A DNA stretch of 8,095 nt, from positions 1 to 8,095 of the forward strand of contig DBWU01000064.1 of NCBI GenBank assembly GCA_002309395.1, written 5' to 3'. The first letter of the stretch is position 1. Each line of letters opens with the position of its first letter. A program made the translations under genes and the position numbers. The notes below the pieces were generated by a model that was not told the origin of the DNA, did no database searches, and saw only the letters and a program-made list of their open reading frames with translations. The DNA is from Oscillospiraceae bacterium UBA1230. Its GTDB lineage: Bacteria > Bacillota > Clostridia > Oscillospirales > Oscillospiraceae. Below, piece after piece: positions 1 to 6,742 of this stretch.

Positions 1-158
1 CTCTGCCCGAAGGCACTGAGATGTGCATGCCCGGCGATAACGTGGATATGAAGGTGGAGCTGATCACCCCCATCGCCATTGAGAACGGTCTGCGTTTCGC
101 TATCCGTGAAGGTGGCCGTACCGTGGGTTCCGGCGTCGTCATCGCCATCGAGGAGTAA
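1..158 (+). CDS. tuf: Elongation factor Tu, C-terminal end (partial)
   Basis: This is the 3' end of the gene for EF-Tu, the GTPase that delivers aminoacyl-tRNA to the ribosome. The reading frame starts at base 3 and gives 51 residues before TAA at 156-158. The segment reads LPEGTEMCMPGDNVDMKVEL at its start and closes with GGRTVGSGVVIAIEE, the nearly invariant end of EF-Tu domain 3, the beta-barrel that contacts tRNA and EF-Ts. The GTPase domain and domain 2 lie upstream of the window. Two terminators follow at once, so tuf is the last gene of its transcript and is not expected to drive the genes downstream. The identification rests on recognised family sequence and is essentially certain. 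Confidence 0.98.
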   Translation, partial: LPEGTEMCMPGDNVDMKVELITPIAIENGLRFAIREGGRTVGSGVVIAIEE

Positions 159-184
159 TCTGCACTCCCTCAATGAACCATCTA

Positions 185-222
185 AGCAGGAGGTCTGCAA
201 CGGCAGACCTCCTGCTTTTTTT
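185..222 (+). terminator. Rho-independent terminator of tuf
   Basis: A perfect 13-bp stem, AGCAGGAGGTCTG (185-197) with CAGACCTCCTGCT (204-216), closes a 6-base loop (CAACGG) and runs into seven T (216-222). It begins 27 bases after the tuf stop codon and is a textbook intrinsic terminator. Confidence 0.96.
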
Positions 223-254
223 GATACAAGGGCGCCTCGCAGAGCTCGCGCCGC

Positions 255-279
255 GCACGGCATAAAACCGTGCTTTTTT
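255..279 (+). terminator. Second, back-up terminator after tuf
   Basis: The 6-bp stem GCACGG (255-260) and CCGTGC (268-273) closes a 7-base loop and is followed by six T (274-279). It is shorter than the first hairpin but well formed. In tandem they would block read-through from the highly expressed tuf gene into the next operon. Confidence 0.8.
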
Positions 280-388
280 GCGCCCGCCGCCGCTCCGTTT
301 TTCATGCTCGCCCCGCGCGTTTGTTCAATGTGCCCATTTGCCACCTGCTCCGCGGCAAGATTTGTTCGTTTTTTATAGGAGAATTTTG

Positions 389-417
389 TTGACAAGATAG
401 GCAGTTAGGATTACAAT
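389..417 (+). promoter_or_regulatory. Near-consensus sigma-A promoter for the surface-protein operon
   Basis: A perfect -35 box TTGACA (389-394) is separated by exactly 17 bases from the -10 box TACAAT (412-417), which has one mismatch to TATAAT. Transcription would start near 424, giving an untranslated leader of about 75 bases before the ATG at 499. The promoter lies after both tuf terminators in an otherwise gene-free stretch (159-498). It is the only good promoter seen in the window, so it may drive every gene from 499 to 7966. An AT-rich stretch precedes the -35 box. Confidence 0.88.
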
Positions 418-423
418 AACCAT

Positions 424-498
424 GTATACAAGGGTGCATGTGCCTTTTAAGACCATGTGCCGATACAACTTGTAAATTTTGAATTGGGAGGCATCTGA
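424..498 (+). promoter_or_regulatory. 5' untranslated leader with short repeats and a strong RBS
   Basis: This is the predicted mRNA leader of the surface-protein gene. It contains an exact 8-bp direct repeat CATGTGCC (437-444 and 454-461), a small inverted repeat TACAA-C-TTGTA (464-474) and, at the predicted start point, the palindrome TGTATACA (423-430). The ribosome binding site GGGAGG (486-491) sits 7 bases before the ATG. None of the repeats matches an operator or riboswitch that I recognise, and they are short enough to be chance. The rest of the non-coding stretch 159-498 holds only the two terminators and the promoter. Confidence 0.5.
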
Positions 499-3400
499 AT
501 GAAGAGGAAACTGTTGGCACTCTTTCTGACAATCGTTATGGCATTGAGCTTGTGCAACGTCATGGCGTTTGCGGGAGAGCAGGAGCCGGAATCCTTTATC
601 GGATCCAATAAGATCCGTGTCGCGGGTAAGCTCGATCTGTTCGGGCTGGATCTGCAGGTGGATCAGGCTTATAATGCGACCATGAAGGTCTACAAGGGCT
701 ATGAAGGCTTCTCCAGCGATGAGGAAGCGGGTATCCATATCGCGACCAACGGTGTGGAGGCCGTAGGCACTATCGACAAGTGGATCGACGTGGGCAACGT
801 GGGGATCAAGGCGATCCGGGAGAAGCTGGATCAGATTAACCCCGACTTGATTACCTATGATTGGCTTTATAACTCCATCATTGATCCGGTGTTGAGCAAC
901 CTTGCCAAGCAGACGATCACCTTCACCTATGGCGAAAAGACGTCTGTTTATACCATCGTGCAGGATAAGCAAAGCGCCTATCAGACCCTTACTCTGACGG
1001 CGGATGACGTGGATTTCGGTGAGGAGTTTGCCACCATTTTCGGCACCACGGCGGAAAATGATATTCAGATGGTTTATGACGAGAACGCGGAGGAAGATAT
1101 CGTTATCTCTCTTGCCAAGGATTCTTACGTCCGCCTCGGCAACCAGAAGCGCACTCTGAAGGATGACCTTTCCATCGATTTGATGGACAGCACCGGTGAA
1201 GTGGCGCTGGAGGGCGCTCTGGATACCCTTATGGGTGACATTGAGAATACCGAGACACTTCCCGTTGTAAACGACCACAAAGTGGTGTTGCAGTTTGCCG
1301 CCGGCACCAGCATGACGGTCGGTAAGACCACGGTAACGCTGCATAAGGACATCCGCATCACGGTAGACGGCCTTGGCGTTGAGGATAATCTCATTTCCAA
1401 GCTGGAGCGCATCACCATCGGTGGAAGCGATGTAGGTCTTGGTGACTATACCGGGCTCACCTCTTTGATCCCCACGTCGGCGGGTACGATCGCGATTACC
1501 GCTGAAGTAGAGCCGGCAGAGGAAGTGCTGGAAAACCTGGATACGTCTTCCGAGGCGTTTGTGATTCGCGGCGGTGAAGTTGTGTTCAGTGGAACACTTA
1601 AGAATGCTGTTAGCAGTACGAACGCCCAGTCTGGCGATACCGTCCGGTTGAATGCCGACTATGCAGGTAATATTATCATGGAAAGTGATATCAGCGGCAT
1701 TACTTCGGAACTTACACTCGATCTGAACGGGAAAACCATTGATGGTGGTAGCAATAATAGAAAGATTTCTGTAGGCGGCAGTAGAACTGTGAACATCATT
1801 AACAGTAGCGAAACACCTGCTGAAATTATCTATGCTAAAATCGGTAGCGGTATCAGCTATGGCGCTTTGCGTGCCGGCGGAGCGCACTCTGTACTCAATA
1901 TTGGCGGTGTGGGCAGCGTTGGCGCAATCACTGTGACCTCTGCCGGTAACGCATTTGCGACGGGCTCTAGCTCCGCTACCATCAACGTTTACGATGGTAC
2001 GTTTACCGGCGCGATCGCTAGGTGCAGTGGCTCCAATATCTACATCTACGGCGGTACGTTTGATCACGATCCCACCGCTTACGTAGCCGAGGGCTATGAG
2101 GCTGTGAACAACGGCGACGGCACCTGGACGGTTGGGACGGCGAAAGTTGCCCAGATCGGCGAAACCAAGTACGATACGCTGGCGGCTGCTGTCGCGGCTG
2201 CGAACGCCGACACCTCCGGCGAGGCGATCACCATTACGCTGCTTGCGGATCTTGATTTCTCGGACGAAGCGTATGCCGGCTACAAGTGGGCGGGAGCTAC
2301 CTACAATCCCCTCGCGGTTACCAGAAGCAACGTGACGATCGATCTCGGCGGATACACCATTTCCAACATGGGTAACGCGGCAATCGTTCTGGGCAATCTG
2401 CTTGCCGCGGACGGTCGCATCGAGAACGTGACCATCAAGAACGGCACACTGCGTGCCGGACAGACCAACAACGTGACCAATTCCTACGTGCTGGGTATTG
2501 CGGGCGTTGACGGCGCTCTGGTGAAGAACATCACCACCAGCGGCGGTATCAACGTATACAGTGCGGCGAAGGACGTCGTCATCGACAGCTGCAACGTCAC
2601 AGGTACGAAGTACTACACGGTTTGCGCGCAGGTCGGCTCCGACGTTACCATCAAGGGTACGACCTATACGAAGAACACGGATAACACGGTTGACAGCAAG
2701 GCCATGTTCTGGGTACACGGCGCCGGCACGGAGAGCGATATTGCGACGGATGCCAACCCCACCGGCGCACATGGCGCTTCCACGATTGTCATCGAGAGCG
2801 GCAGCTTTACGGTTGACTTTACCAACGACGGTGTGTTCAAGCTGGGCAGCGGTTTGAATCCCGTGGTAAAGGGCGGCACCTTCAACTTTGATCCTACCTC
2901 CTACGTAGCCGAGGGCTATGAGGCTGTGGACAACAACAACGGCACCTGGACGGTCGGTAAGGTGAAGGCGAGCGAGATCCAGCAGGCGGCGGAAGCCACC
3001 CAGGGCTATGAGGCGACCTACACCGCCAGCAAGTCCGTTGTTAACGCGCAGGACGAGACCGACGTGCTGAAGAACGAGGTTCCCGTCACCGTCAACGTGA
3101 AGATCGAGGCGACCACGGATACCGCCACCGCCGCCAATGCCGCCAACGACGTGGCGATCAGCAAGGTGGACGTGGAGAAGGTGGTCAACAAGGCGGTGGA
3201 GGTTGCTGAGACCACTGCCAATACCATCAACGTCAAGATCGACGTGGTTCGCGATAAGGACGTGGCGGTCACCGTGGTGAACGCCGTGCCCACCGTTACC
3301 TTCGAGGTACACCCGGTTGCCACCGTTTTCGTCGATGAGGAAGAGGTCGGCTCCGTGATACTGACCAACGACGATCTGAAGGATGACGCTTCCTTCGAGA

Positions 3401-4473
3401 TCACCCTGCCGGTGGACGACGCCATCGTTGCGGCGACCGCTGACAACAAGATCCAGGTGACCCACAAGAGCGAGTCCGGCGACGAAGTCTTCACCTGCGA
3501 CATCCAGGGCACGGCGGGCAATTACTTCGTGACCTTCACCGTCACCCACTTCAGCGCCTTCGAGCTGGCGCCCGTGAGCGTCGTCGCTCCCGGCGACCGT
3601 GCCGACTGCGTCTGCACGCTGGAGCTGACGGACGGCTTCATTCTCAACTTCTATGTGGATAACCTGAAGAACGAGTACGGCATTGCGGAAACCGACGTGT
3701 CCAAGTACAGCGTACGCTATACCTATCACGACGTCACCAAGACCGTGGCTCTCAGCAGCGTGACAAAGGGCGCCTATGGTTACAAGATCCCGGTGGCATA
3801 CTGCGCCGCCAAGGAGCTGTGCGATCAGGTTACGATCGATCTGCTCTATGAGGGCAACACCTTCCGCAGCACGATCACCTACTCCGCCAAGCAGTATTGC
3901 GACTATATGATCAGCGTCGGCGACGCGACGACCGTTGCCCTCTGCCAGAAGATCCTGCAGTACGGCGCCTATGCCCAGTATCGGTTCCACTACAATGAGG
4001 GCAATCTTGCCGACAGCAACATCAATTCGTGGAATTATCCCAATGTAGTGATCGACAGCGACTACAACAAGGCGGGTTACCAGAACACTGGTTGGGGCGG
4101 CGTAAGCGGCGCGTCCCTGTCGCTGGAAGCGAGAACCGAGATCAACATCTACTTCCGGGTGTATCGTGATATGCCCTCCGCGAGCGACTACCATGCCACG
4201 GTGAACGGTCAGGCCGCCACGGTCACCAATGCCGGCGACGACACCTTCTGCGTCACCATCAAGAACATCATGGCGACGGATCTGAACAATGTGTACCATG
4301 TGGCGATCACCAGCGACTACGCCGGTGACGAAGGAGAGCTGACCATCGACTTCTCCGCCCTGACCTATGCCTGCTGGATGTATGAAGACGTCTACGCGGA
4401 GCAGGAGTGGGGCGTCTGCCGCGCGCTGTTTGAGTACTATCAGGCGGTGCAGGCGTACCTCGCCGCACATTAA
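499..4473 (+). CDS. Large secreted modular surface protein with beta-helix-like regions
   Basis: A 1324-residue exported protein of unknown function. The start is fixed by an in-frame TGA directly before the ATG (496-498) and by GGGAGG 7 bases upstream. Residues 1-25 form a classical signal peptide (MKRK, hydrophobic core, cleavage after AFA). Residues 26 to about 354 match no family I know. Two regions, about 355-546 and 547-820, are rich in short strands of the type T-I-x-L-G-G-Y-T-I and N-V-T-I-K-N-G-T. These suggest a right-handed parallel beta-helix (pectin-lyase-like fold). Each region ends in the same 29-residue module, GGTF..DP..YVAEGYEAV....GTWTVG. Residues 821 to about 1030 are Ala/Val/Thr-rich, ending in VTHFSAFEL, and look like Ig-like or linker sequence. 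Residues about 1035-1324 form a Cys- and Tyr-rich C-terminal region that I recall from other Clostridia surface proteins but cannot name. No LPXTG motif, C-terminal membrane helix, SLH or dockerin repeat is visible, so anchoring is unexplained. Adhesion or glycan contact is a guess. Confidence 0.9.
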   Translation: MKRKLLALFLTIVMALSLCNVMAFAGEQEPESFIGSNKIRVAGKLDLFGLDLQVDQAYNATMKVYKGYEGFSSDEEAGIHIATNGVEAVGTIDKWIDVGNVGIKAIREKLDQINPDLITYDWLYNSIIDPVLSNLAKQTITFTYGEKTSVYTIVQDKQSAYQTLTLTADDVDFGEEFATIFGTTAENDIQMVYDENAEEDIVISLAKDSYVRLGNQKRTLKDDLSIDLMDSTGEVALEGALDTLMGDIENTETLPVVNDHKVVLQFAAGTSMTVGKTTVTLHKDIRITVDGLGVEDNLISKLERITIGGSDVGLGDYTGLTSLIPTSAGTIAITAEVEPAEEVLENLDTSSEAFVIRGGEVVFSGTLKNAVSSTNAQSGDTVRLNADYAGNIIMESDISGITSELTLDLNGKTIDGGSNNRKISVGGSRTVNIINSSETPAEIIYAKIGSGISYGALRAGGAHSVLNIGGVGSVGAITVTSAGNAFATGSSSATINVYDGTFTGAIARCSGSNIYIYGGTFDHDPTAYVAEGYEAVNNGDGTWTVGTAKVAQIGETKYDTLAAAVAAANADTSGEAITITLLADLDFSDEAYAGYKWAGATYNPLAVTRSNVTIDLGGYTISNMGNAAIVLGNLLAADGRIENVTIKNGTLRAGQTNNVTNSYVLGIAGVDGALVKNITTSGGINVYSAAKDVVIDSCNVTGTKYYTVCAQVGSDVTIKGTTYTKNTDNTVDSKAMFWVHGAGTESDIATDANPTGAHGASTIVIESGSFTVDFTNDGVFKLGSGLNPVVKGGTFNFDPTSYVAEGYEAVDNNNGTWTVGKVKASEIQQAAEATQGYEATYTASKSVVNAQDETDVLKNEVPVTVNVKIEATTDTATAANAANDVAISKVDVEKVVNKAVEVAETTANTINVKIDVVRDKDVAVTVVNAVPTVTFEVHPVATVFVDEEEVGSVILTNDDLKDDASFEITLPVDDAIVAATADNKIQVTHKSESGDEVFTCDIQGTAGNYFVTFTVTHFSAFELAPVSVVAPGDRADCVCTLELTDGFILNFYVDNLKNEYGIAETDVSKYSVRYTYHDVTKTVALSSVTKGAYGYKIPVAYCAAKELCDQVTIDLLYEGNTFRSTITYSAKQYCDYMISVGDATTVALCQKILQYGAYAQYRFHYNEGNLADSNINSWNYPNVVIDSDYNKAGYQNTGWGGVSGASLSLEARTEINIYFRVYRDMPSASDYHATVNGQAATVTNAGDDTFCVTIKNIMATDLNNVYHVAITSDYAGDEGELTIDFSALTYACWMYEDVYAEQEWGVCRALFEYYQAVQAYLAAH
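2050..2136 (+). repeat. 29-residue module, copy 1 (residues 518-546)
   Basis: This is the first copy of the module GGTF..DP..YVAEGYEAV....GTWTVG, closing the first beta-helix-like region of the surface protein. It matches copy 2 at 23 of 29 residues. The core 2080-2106 (TACGTAGCC through GCTGTG) is identical to copy 2 over 27 bases. Confidence 0.9.
2872..2958 (+). repeat. 29-residue module, copy 2 (residues 792-820)
   Basis: This is the second copy of the module, closing the second beta-helix-like region, with 2902-2928 identical in DNA to 2080-2106. The equal position of both copies at the end of a strand-rich region suggests that region plus module was duplicated or shuffled as one unit. 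Confidence 0.9.
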
Positions 4474-4489
4474 CAAAACATTCCGGAGC

Positions 4490-4516
4490 GGATACCGGCG
4501 CACGCCGCCGGTATCC
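4490..4516 (+). other. GC-rich intercistronic hairpin without a U-tract
   Basis: A perfect 11-bp stem, GGATACCGGCG (4490-4500) with CGCCGGTATCC (4506-4516), closes a 5-base loop (CACGC). It lies between the stop codon of the surface-protein gene (4473) and the RBS of the small peptide gene. It is followed by CCCGG rather than T residues, so it should not end transcription by itself. An mRNA-stability or processing element is the more likely role. A rho-aided stop cannot be excluded. Confidence 0.7.
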
Positions 4517-4551
4517 CCCGGCAACTCTGACAGGAAAGGAGAACCTGCGAT

Positions 4552-4674
4552 ATGAAGAAGTATTTCTGTGAGCCCGAACTGGCGGTGCTGCACATGGAGA
4601 GCAACGACGTGATCTGCACCTCCGGCGGCTGCGGCCTCGGCGGCAATGAGATTACCGTCCAGAACAAGTTCTAA
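4552..4674 (+). CDS. Candidate RiPP precursor peptide (40 residues, Cys/Gly-rich)
   Basis: A 40-residue peptide starting MKKYFCEPEL and ending in EITVQNKF, encoded directly before a radical SAM/SPASM gene and a PqqD-like gene. A good RBS (AAAGGAG, 4535-4541) lies 10 bases before the ATG. The first part, with KY..PEL, then DVI and TSGG, resembles a type of short Clostridia peptide that I recognise by pattern only, and would serve as leader. The second part is a short Gly-rich core. Cysteines are C6 (leader), C22 and C27. Gly pairs at 25-26 and 30-31 are possible leader-cleavage points. The only aromatic residue in the second half is F40. Neither a signal peptide nor a membrane segment is seen. 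The likely role is substrate of the downstream enzymes. This rests on size, position, Cys/Gly content and the terminator behind it, since I cannot match it to a characterised RiPP. The alternative is a small protein unrelated to RiPPs. Confidence 0.8.
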   Translation: MKKYFCEPELAVLHMESNDVICTSGGCGLGGNEITVQNKF

Positions 4675-4686
4675 TGGAAAATGATC

Positions 4687-4724
4687 AAAAAGCGGCAGGC
4701 GGCCATGGCTGTCTGCCGCTTTTT
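4687..4724. terminator. Terminator/attenuator between the precursor and modification genes
   Basis: The stem AAAAAGCGGCAG (4687-4698) pairs perfectly with CTGCCGCTTTTT (4713-4724). Six further pairs inside, two of them G-U, leave a 4-base loop. It starts 12 bases after the peptide stop codon and has an A5 tract on one side and a T5 tract on the other, so it can act on both strands. No promoter is visible in the 34 bases between it and the radical SAM gene. It is therefore probably a partial terminator that lets some transcripts pass, keeping enzyme message below precursor message. Confidence 0.88.
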
Positions 4725-4758
4725 CAAAACAGCTTCGGCGTAAAGGGGAGAGGCACCG

Positions 4759-6090
4759 TTGAACATACTGCACCGGCCTGTGGCAGAGCTGCAAAACATC
4801 TGCGCGACCCAGAAAAAACAGGAGGGCGCGGTCTATCGCCGCACCCGCCTCTATTGCTCCGCCCCCTGTGACGGCGGGATCCTTCTTTTTCACACCCTCA
4901 CGGGGATGCTCCTCCTGCTGGAGAGCGAGCAGGAGTGGGATACCTGCCGCGATGCGCTGATCGAGCACTGGTTTCTGGTGCCGGAAACGTTTGACGAGTG
5001 CGCCTTTGCCGATCAAGCCGCCCGGATTGCCGGACTACTGGCAAAAACCCAGGGGCAGAAAGCGAAGAAAGAGTTTACCATCCTTACCACCACCGACTGC
5101 AACGCCCGCTGTTACTACTGCTACGAAGCGGGCGTGCGCCGCGTGTACATGACGGAGAAGACAGCGGAGCAGGCGGCGGACTATATCATCCGCGCCGCCG
5201 CCGGAGCCGCCGTGGAGCTGACGTGGTTCGGCGGCGAGCCACTGTGTAATCCGGGTGTGATCGACGTGATCTGCCGTAAGCTGCGGCAAAGCGGCGTGGC
5301 GTATGAGTCCCGGATGATCACCAACGGTTACTTTTTTGACAAATCTATGCTTGCAAAAGCGGCGGATTTGTGGTATCTAAAAGAAGTACAGATCACTTTG
5401 GACGGCACTGCCGAAACGTATGACCGCGTAAAAGCGTATCAAAATGTCCGGGGCAGCGCCTATGAACGCGTGATGGGCAACATCGCCGGTGCGCTGTCCG
5501 CCGGGGTCCGGGTGCAGATCCGGCTGAACGTGGGCGCGCAAAACGCCGGGGAGCTGATATCTCTGGCGGATGAACTGGCGCGCCGCTTTCCCCGGCGGCA
5601 GGGGCTTTTTGTATACGCTTCCCTTTTGGGCGACTTCAAGGGGCATGGCGGCCGTTTTTCCGCCCGCGATAAGATCGGTGAGGGCTATACGCGCCTGCGG
5701 GAAAAATTGCAGGCGCTGGGCTTCGGGGCGAGCGATGGGCCGCTCCGCTATGATTTGAAAATCAACGCCTGTATGGCGGATAACGATAACTGCGAGATCA
5801 TCCTGCCGGACGGCGGACTGGCCAAGTGCGATCACGTGCTGGGGAAAGAGTGCCACGGCAGCGTCTATACAGAGGAACGGGATGAGGCGATCCTCGCCTC
5901 CTGGTGTGAGCGGGTCAGATTGCCCGCATGCGCCGATTGCCCGCTGTACCCCCGTTGCATCATGCTGCGCAAGTGCGCCTGGGTAAATGAGGAGTGCCCG
6001 GAATGGCTGCGCACGATCCGTATAAACAGATTGTGCCGGCAAATGATAGAGGCATACAATACATGGAAGGAGAGCTGTTCATGCGACTGA
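4759..6090 (+). CDS. Radical SAM/SPASM peptide-modifying enzyme
   Basis: A 443-residue cytoplasmic iron-sulfur enzyme that should cleave S-adenosylmethionine to make a radical on the bound precursor peptide. The start is TTG at 4759: an in-frame TAA lies at 4741-4743, GGGGAG (4745-4750) is well placed, and the first in-frame ATG would remove about 50 residues. Residues 1-105 are an N-terminal extension containing HTLTGMLLLLE, as in many peptide maturases. The radical SAM signature CxxxCxxC is C114, C118, C121, followed by FGGEP (157-161), MITNG (186-190) and QITLDG (211-216). The SPASM region has C338-x13-G-x4-C357, with C345 and C365 nearby, then C383, C391, C394, C400, C406 and C413, enough for auxiliary clusters. 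The protein ends in CSCD. Known SPASM maturases make thioether or C-C crosslinks or other changes, and the chemistry here is not determined. The last 10 bases overlap the PqqD gene. Confidence 0.95.
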   Translation: MNILHRPVAELQNICATQKKQEGAVYRRTRLYCSAPCDGGILLFHTLTGMLLLLESEQEWDTCRDALIEHWFLVPETFDECAFADQAARIAGLLAKTQGQKAKKEFTILTTTDCNARCYYCYEAGVRRVYMTEKTAEQAADYIIRAAAGAAVELTWFGGEPLCNPGVIDVICRKLRQSGVAYESRMITNGYFFDKSMLAKAADLWYLKEVQITLDGTAETYDRVKAYQNVRGSAYERVMGNIAGALSAGVRVQIRLNVGAQNAGELISLADELARRFPRRQGLFVYASLLGDFKGHGGRFSARDKIGEGYTRLREKLQALGFGASDGPLRYDLKINACMADNDNCEIILPDGGLAKCDHVLGKECHGSVYTEERDEAILASWCERVRLPACADCPLYPRCIMLRKCAWVNEECPEWLRTIRINRLCRQMIEAYNTWKESCSCD

Positions 6091-6350
6091 AAGAAGGTTG
6101 GATGCTGACCGAGATCGCCGGTGAATACGTGGCGGTGCCTACCAGTGAAAGCGCGAAGACGTTTCGCGGCATTGTGCGGCTGAACGAAACCTGCAAGGAT
6201 ATCTGGGAAGGGTTGCAGAAAGGCTGGACGGAAAATGAGATCGCCCGGCATCTGGTGGAGACTTATGACGGCGTTGACATGGAACAGGCGGAGCAGGCGG
6301 TCCGTTCCGTGGTGGAAAAGCTGAAAAGCGAAGGACTGCTGGTGGAATGA
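6081..6350 (+). CDS. PqqD-like RiPP recognition element protein
   Basis: An 89-residue protein of the PqqD family, the small winged-helix fold that binds a precursor leader and presents it to the radical SAM partner. Family features are the strand-rich start MRLKEGWMLTEIAGEYVAVP, the central GIVRLNETCKDIWEGLQKG (residues 30-48) and two helices ending in KLKSEGLLVE. The start was placed at 6081 because AAGGAG (6067-6072) lies 8 bases upstream. An ATG at 6063 would add only six residues and has no RBS. The gene overlaps the radical SAM gene by 10 bases and shares ATGA with the next gene, pointing to coupled translation and a working pair with the radical SAM enzyme. It is a separate protein, not fused to the maturase. 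Confidence 0.92.
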   Translation: MRLKEGWMLTEIAGEYVAVPTSESAKTFRGIVRLNETCKDIWEGLQKGWTENEIARHLVETYDGVDMEQAEQAVRSVVEKLKSEGLLVE

Positions 6351-6718
6351 AGCGACGCATGATTTGCCTGGCGCTGGCGTTCGTTTGCCTGCTGAGCGCC
6401 GCATTGACAGGCTGCCGGAAGAAAACGGATCTGCCGGACAATGCGCCTGTGGAGGATCGGGACAACACCCCCGTGGAACCGGCGGCGCCGGAGGGTATGG
6501 AGGAGGGTATCGATCTGTCGGATGACGGTATAGATACGTCCGATACCCCGGATATGCCTGACGAGGACGGCGCGTTGCAGACGGCGCCGGAACAGGACGA
6601 CGACGTGACCGTCACGCCGGAGGAGCCTGACGACCCGGTGCCGCCGGAGGAAACGCCCGATGAGGGCGGCGCTTATACACCCGGCGAAAATGAAACTTCC
6701 ATTATCTGGTTTGGATAA
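6347..6718 (+). CDS. Small, highly acidic lipoprotein of unknown function
   Basis: A 123-residue predicted lipoprotein. Its start ATG overlaps the PqqD stop codon (ATGA at 6347-6350), so translation is probably coupled. Residues 1-22 form a lipoprotein signal peptide (MKRR, hydrophobic core) with lipobox L20-T21-G22-C23. C23 would be lipidated and the rest held on the outer face of the membrane. After CRKK the chain is low-complexity and rich in Asp, Glu and Pro: 32 of the last 97 residues are acidic and only one is basic. It is expected to be unstructured. The chain ends abruptly in the hydrophobic, aromatic tail TSIIWFG. I recognise no family. Its place inside the modification operon suggests a role in handling, receiving or giving immunity to the peptide at the cell surface, which is inference only. 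Confidence 0.85.
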   Translation: MKRRMICLALAFVCLLSAALTGCRKKTDLPDNAPVEDRDNTPVEPAAPEGMEEGIDLSDDGIDTSDTPDMPDEDGALQTAPEQDDDVTVTPEEPDDPVPPEETPDEGGAYTPGENETSIIWFG

Positions 6719-6742
6719 CGTGTAAAAACGGGAGGGATATAG

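Noticed and set aside
79..378. A 99-codon plus-strand frame across the tuf end and its terminators
   Set aside because: It starts inside tuf in another frame, reads through two terminators and has no RBS or protein-like composition.
499..4473. Sortase-anchored or S-layer protein
   Set aside because: The C-terminus (ending YLAAH) has no LPXTG, membrane helix or charged tail, and no SLH repeats are visible.
373..5016. A 1547-codon open frame on the minus strand opposite the surface-protein gene
   Set aside because: It is codon-aligned with the plus-strand genes, so it is open simply because they use no TTA, CTA or TCA codons in this span. The product is a His/Val/Arg-rich string with no recognisable domain. 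The plus-strand gene has a signal peptide, RBS and promoter.
6063..6080. Alternative upstream start for the PqqD-like gene at 6063
   Set aside because: The AAGGAG at 6067-6072 lies inside this extension and serves the ATG at 6081. No RBS precedes 6063, and the family normally begins at the LKEG-like strand.
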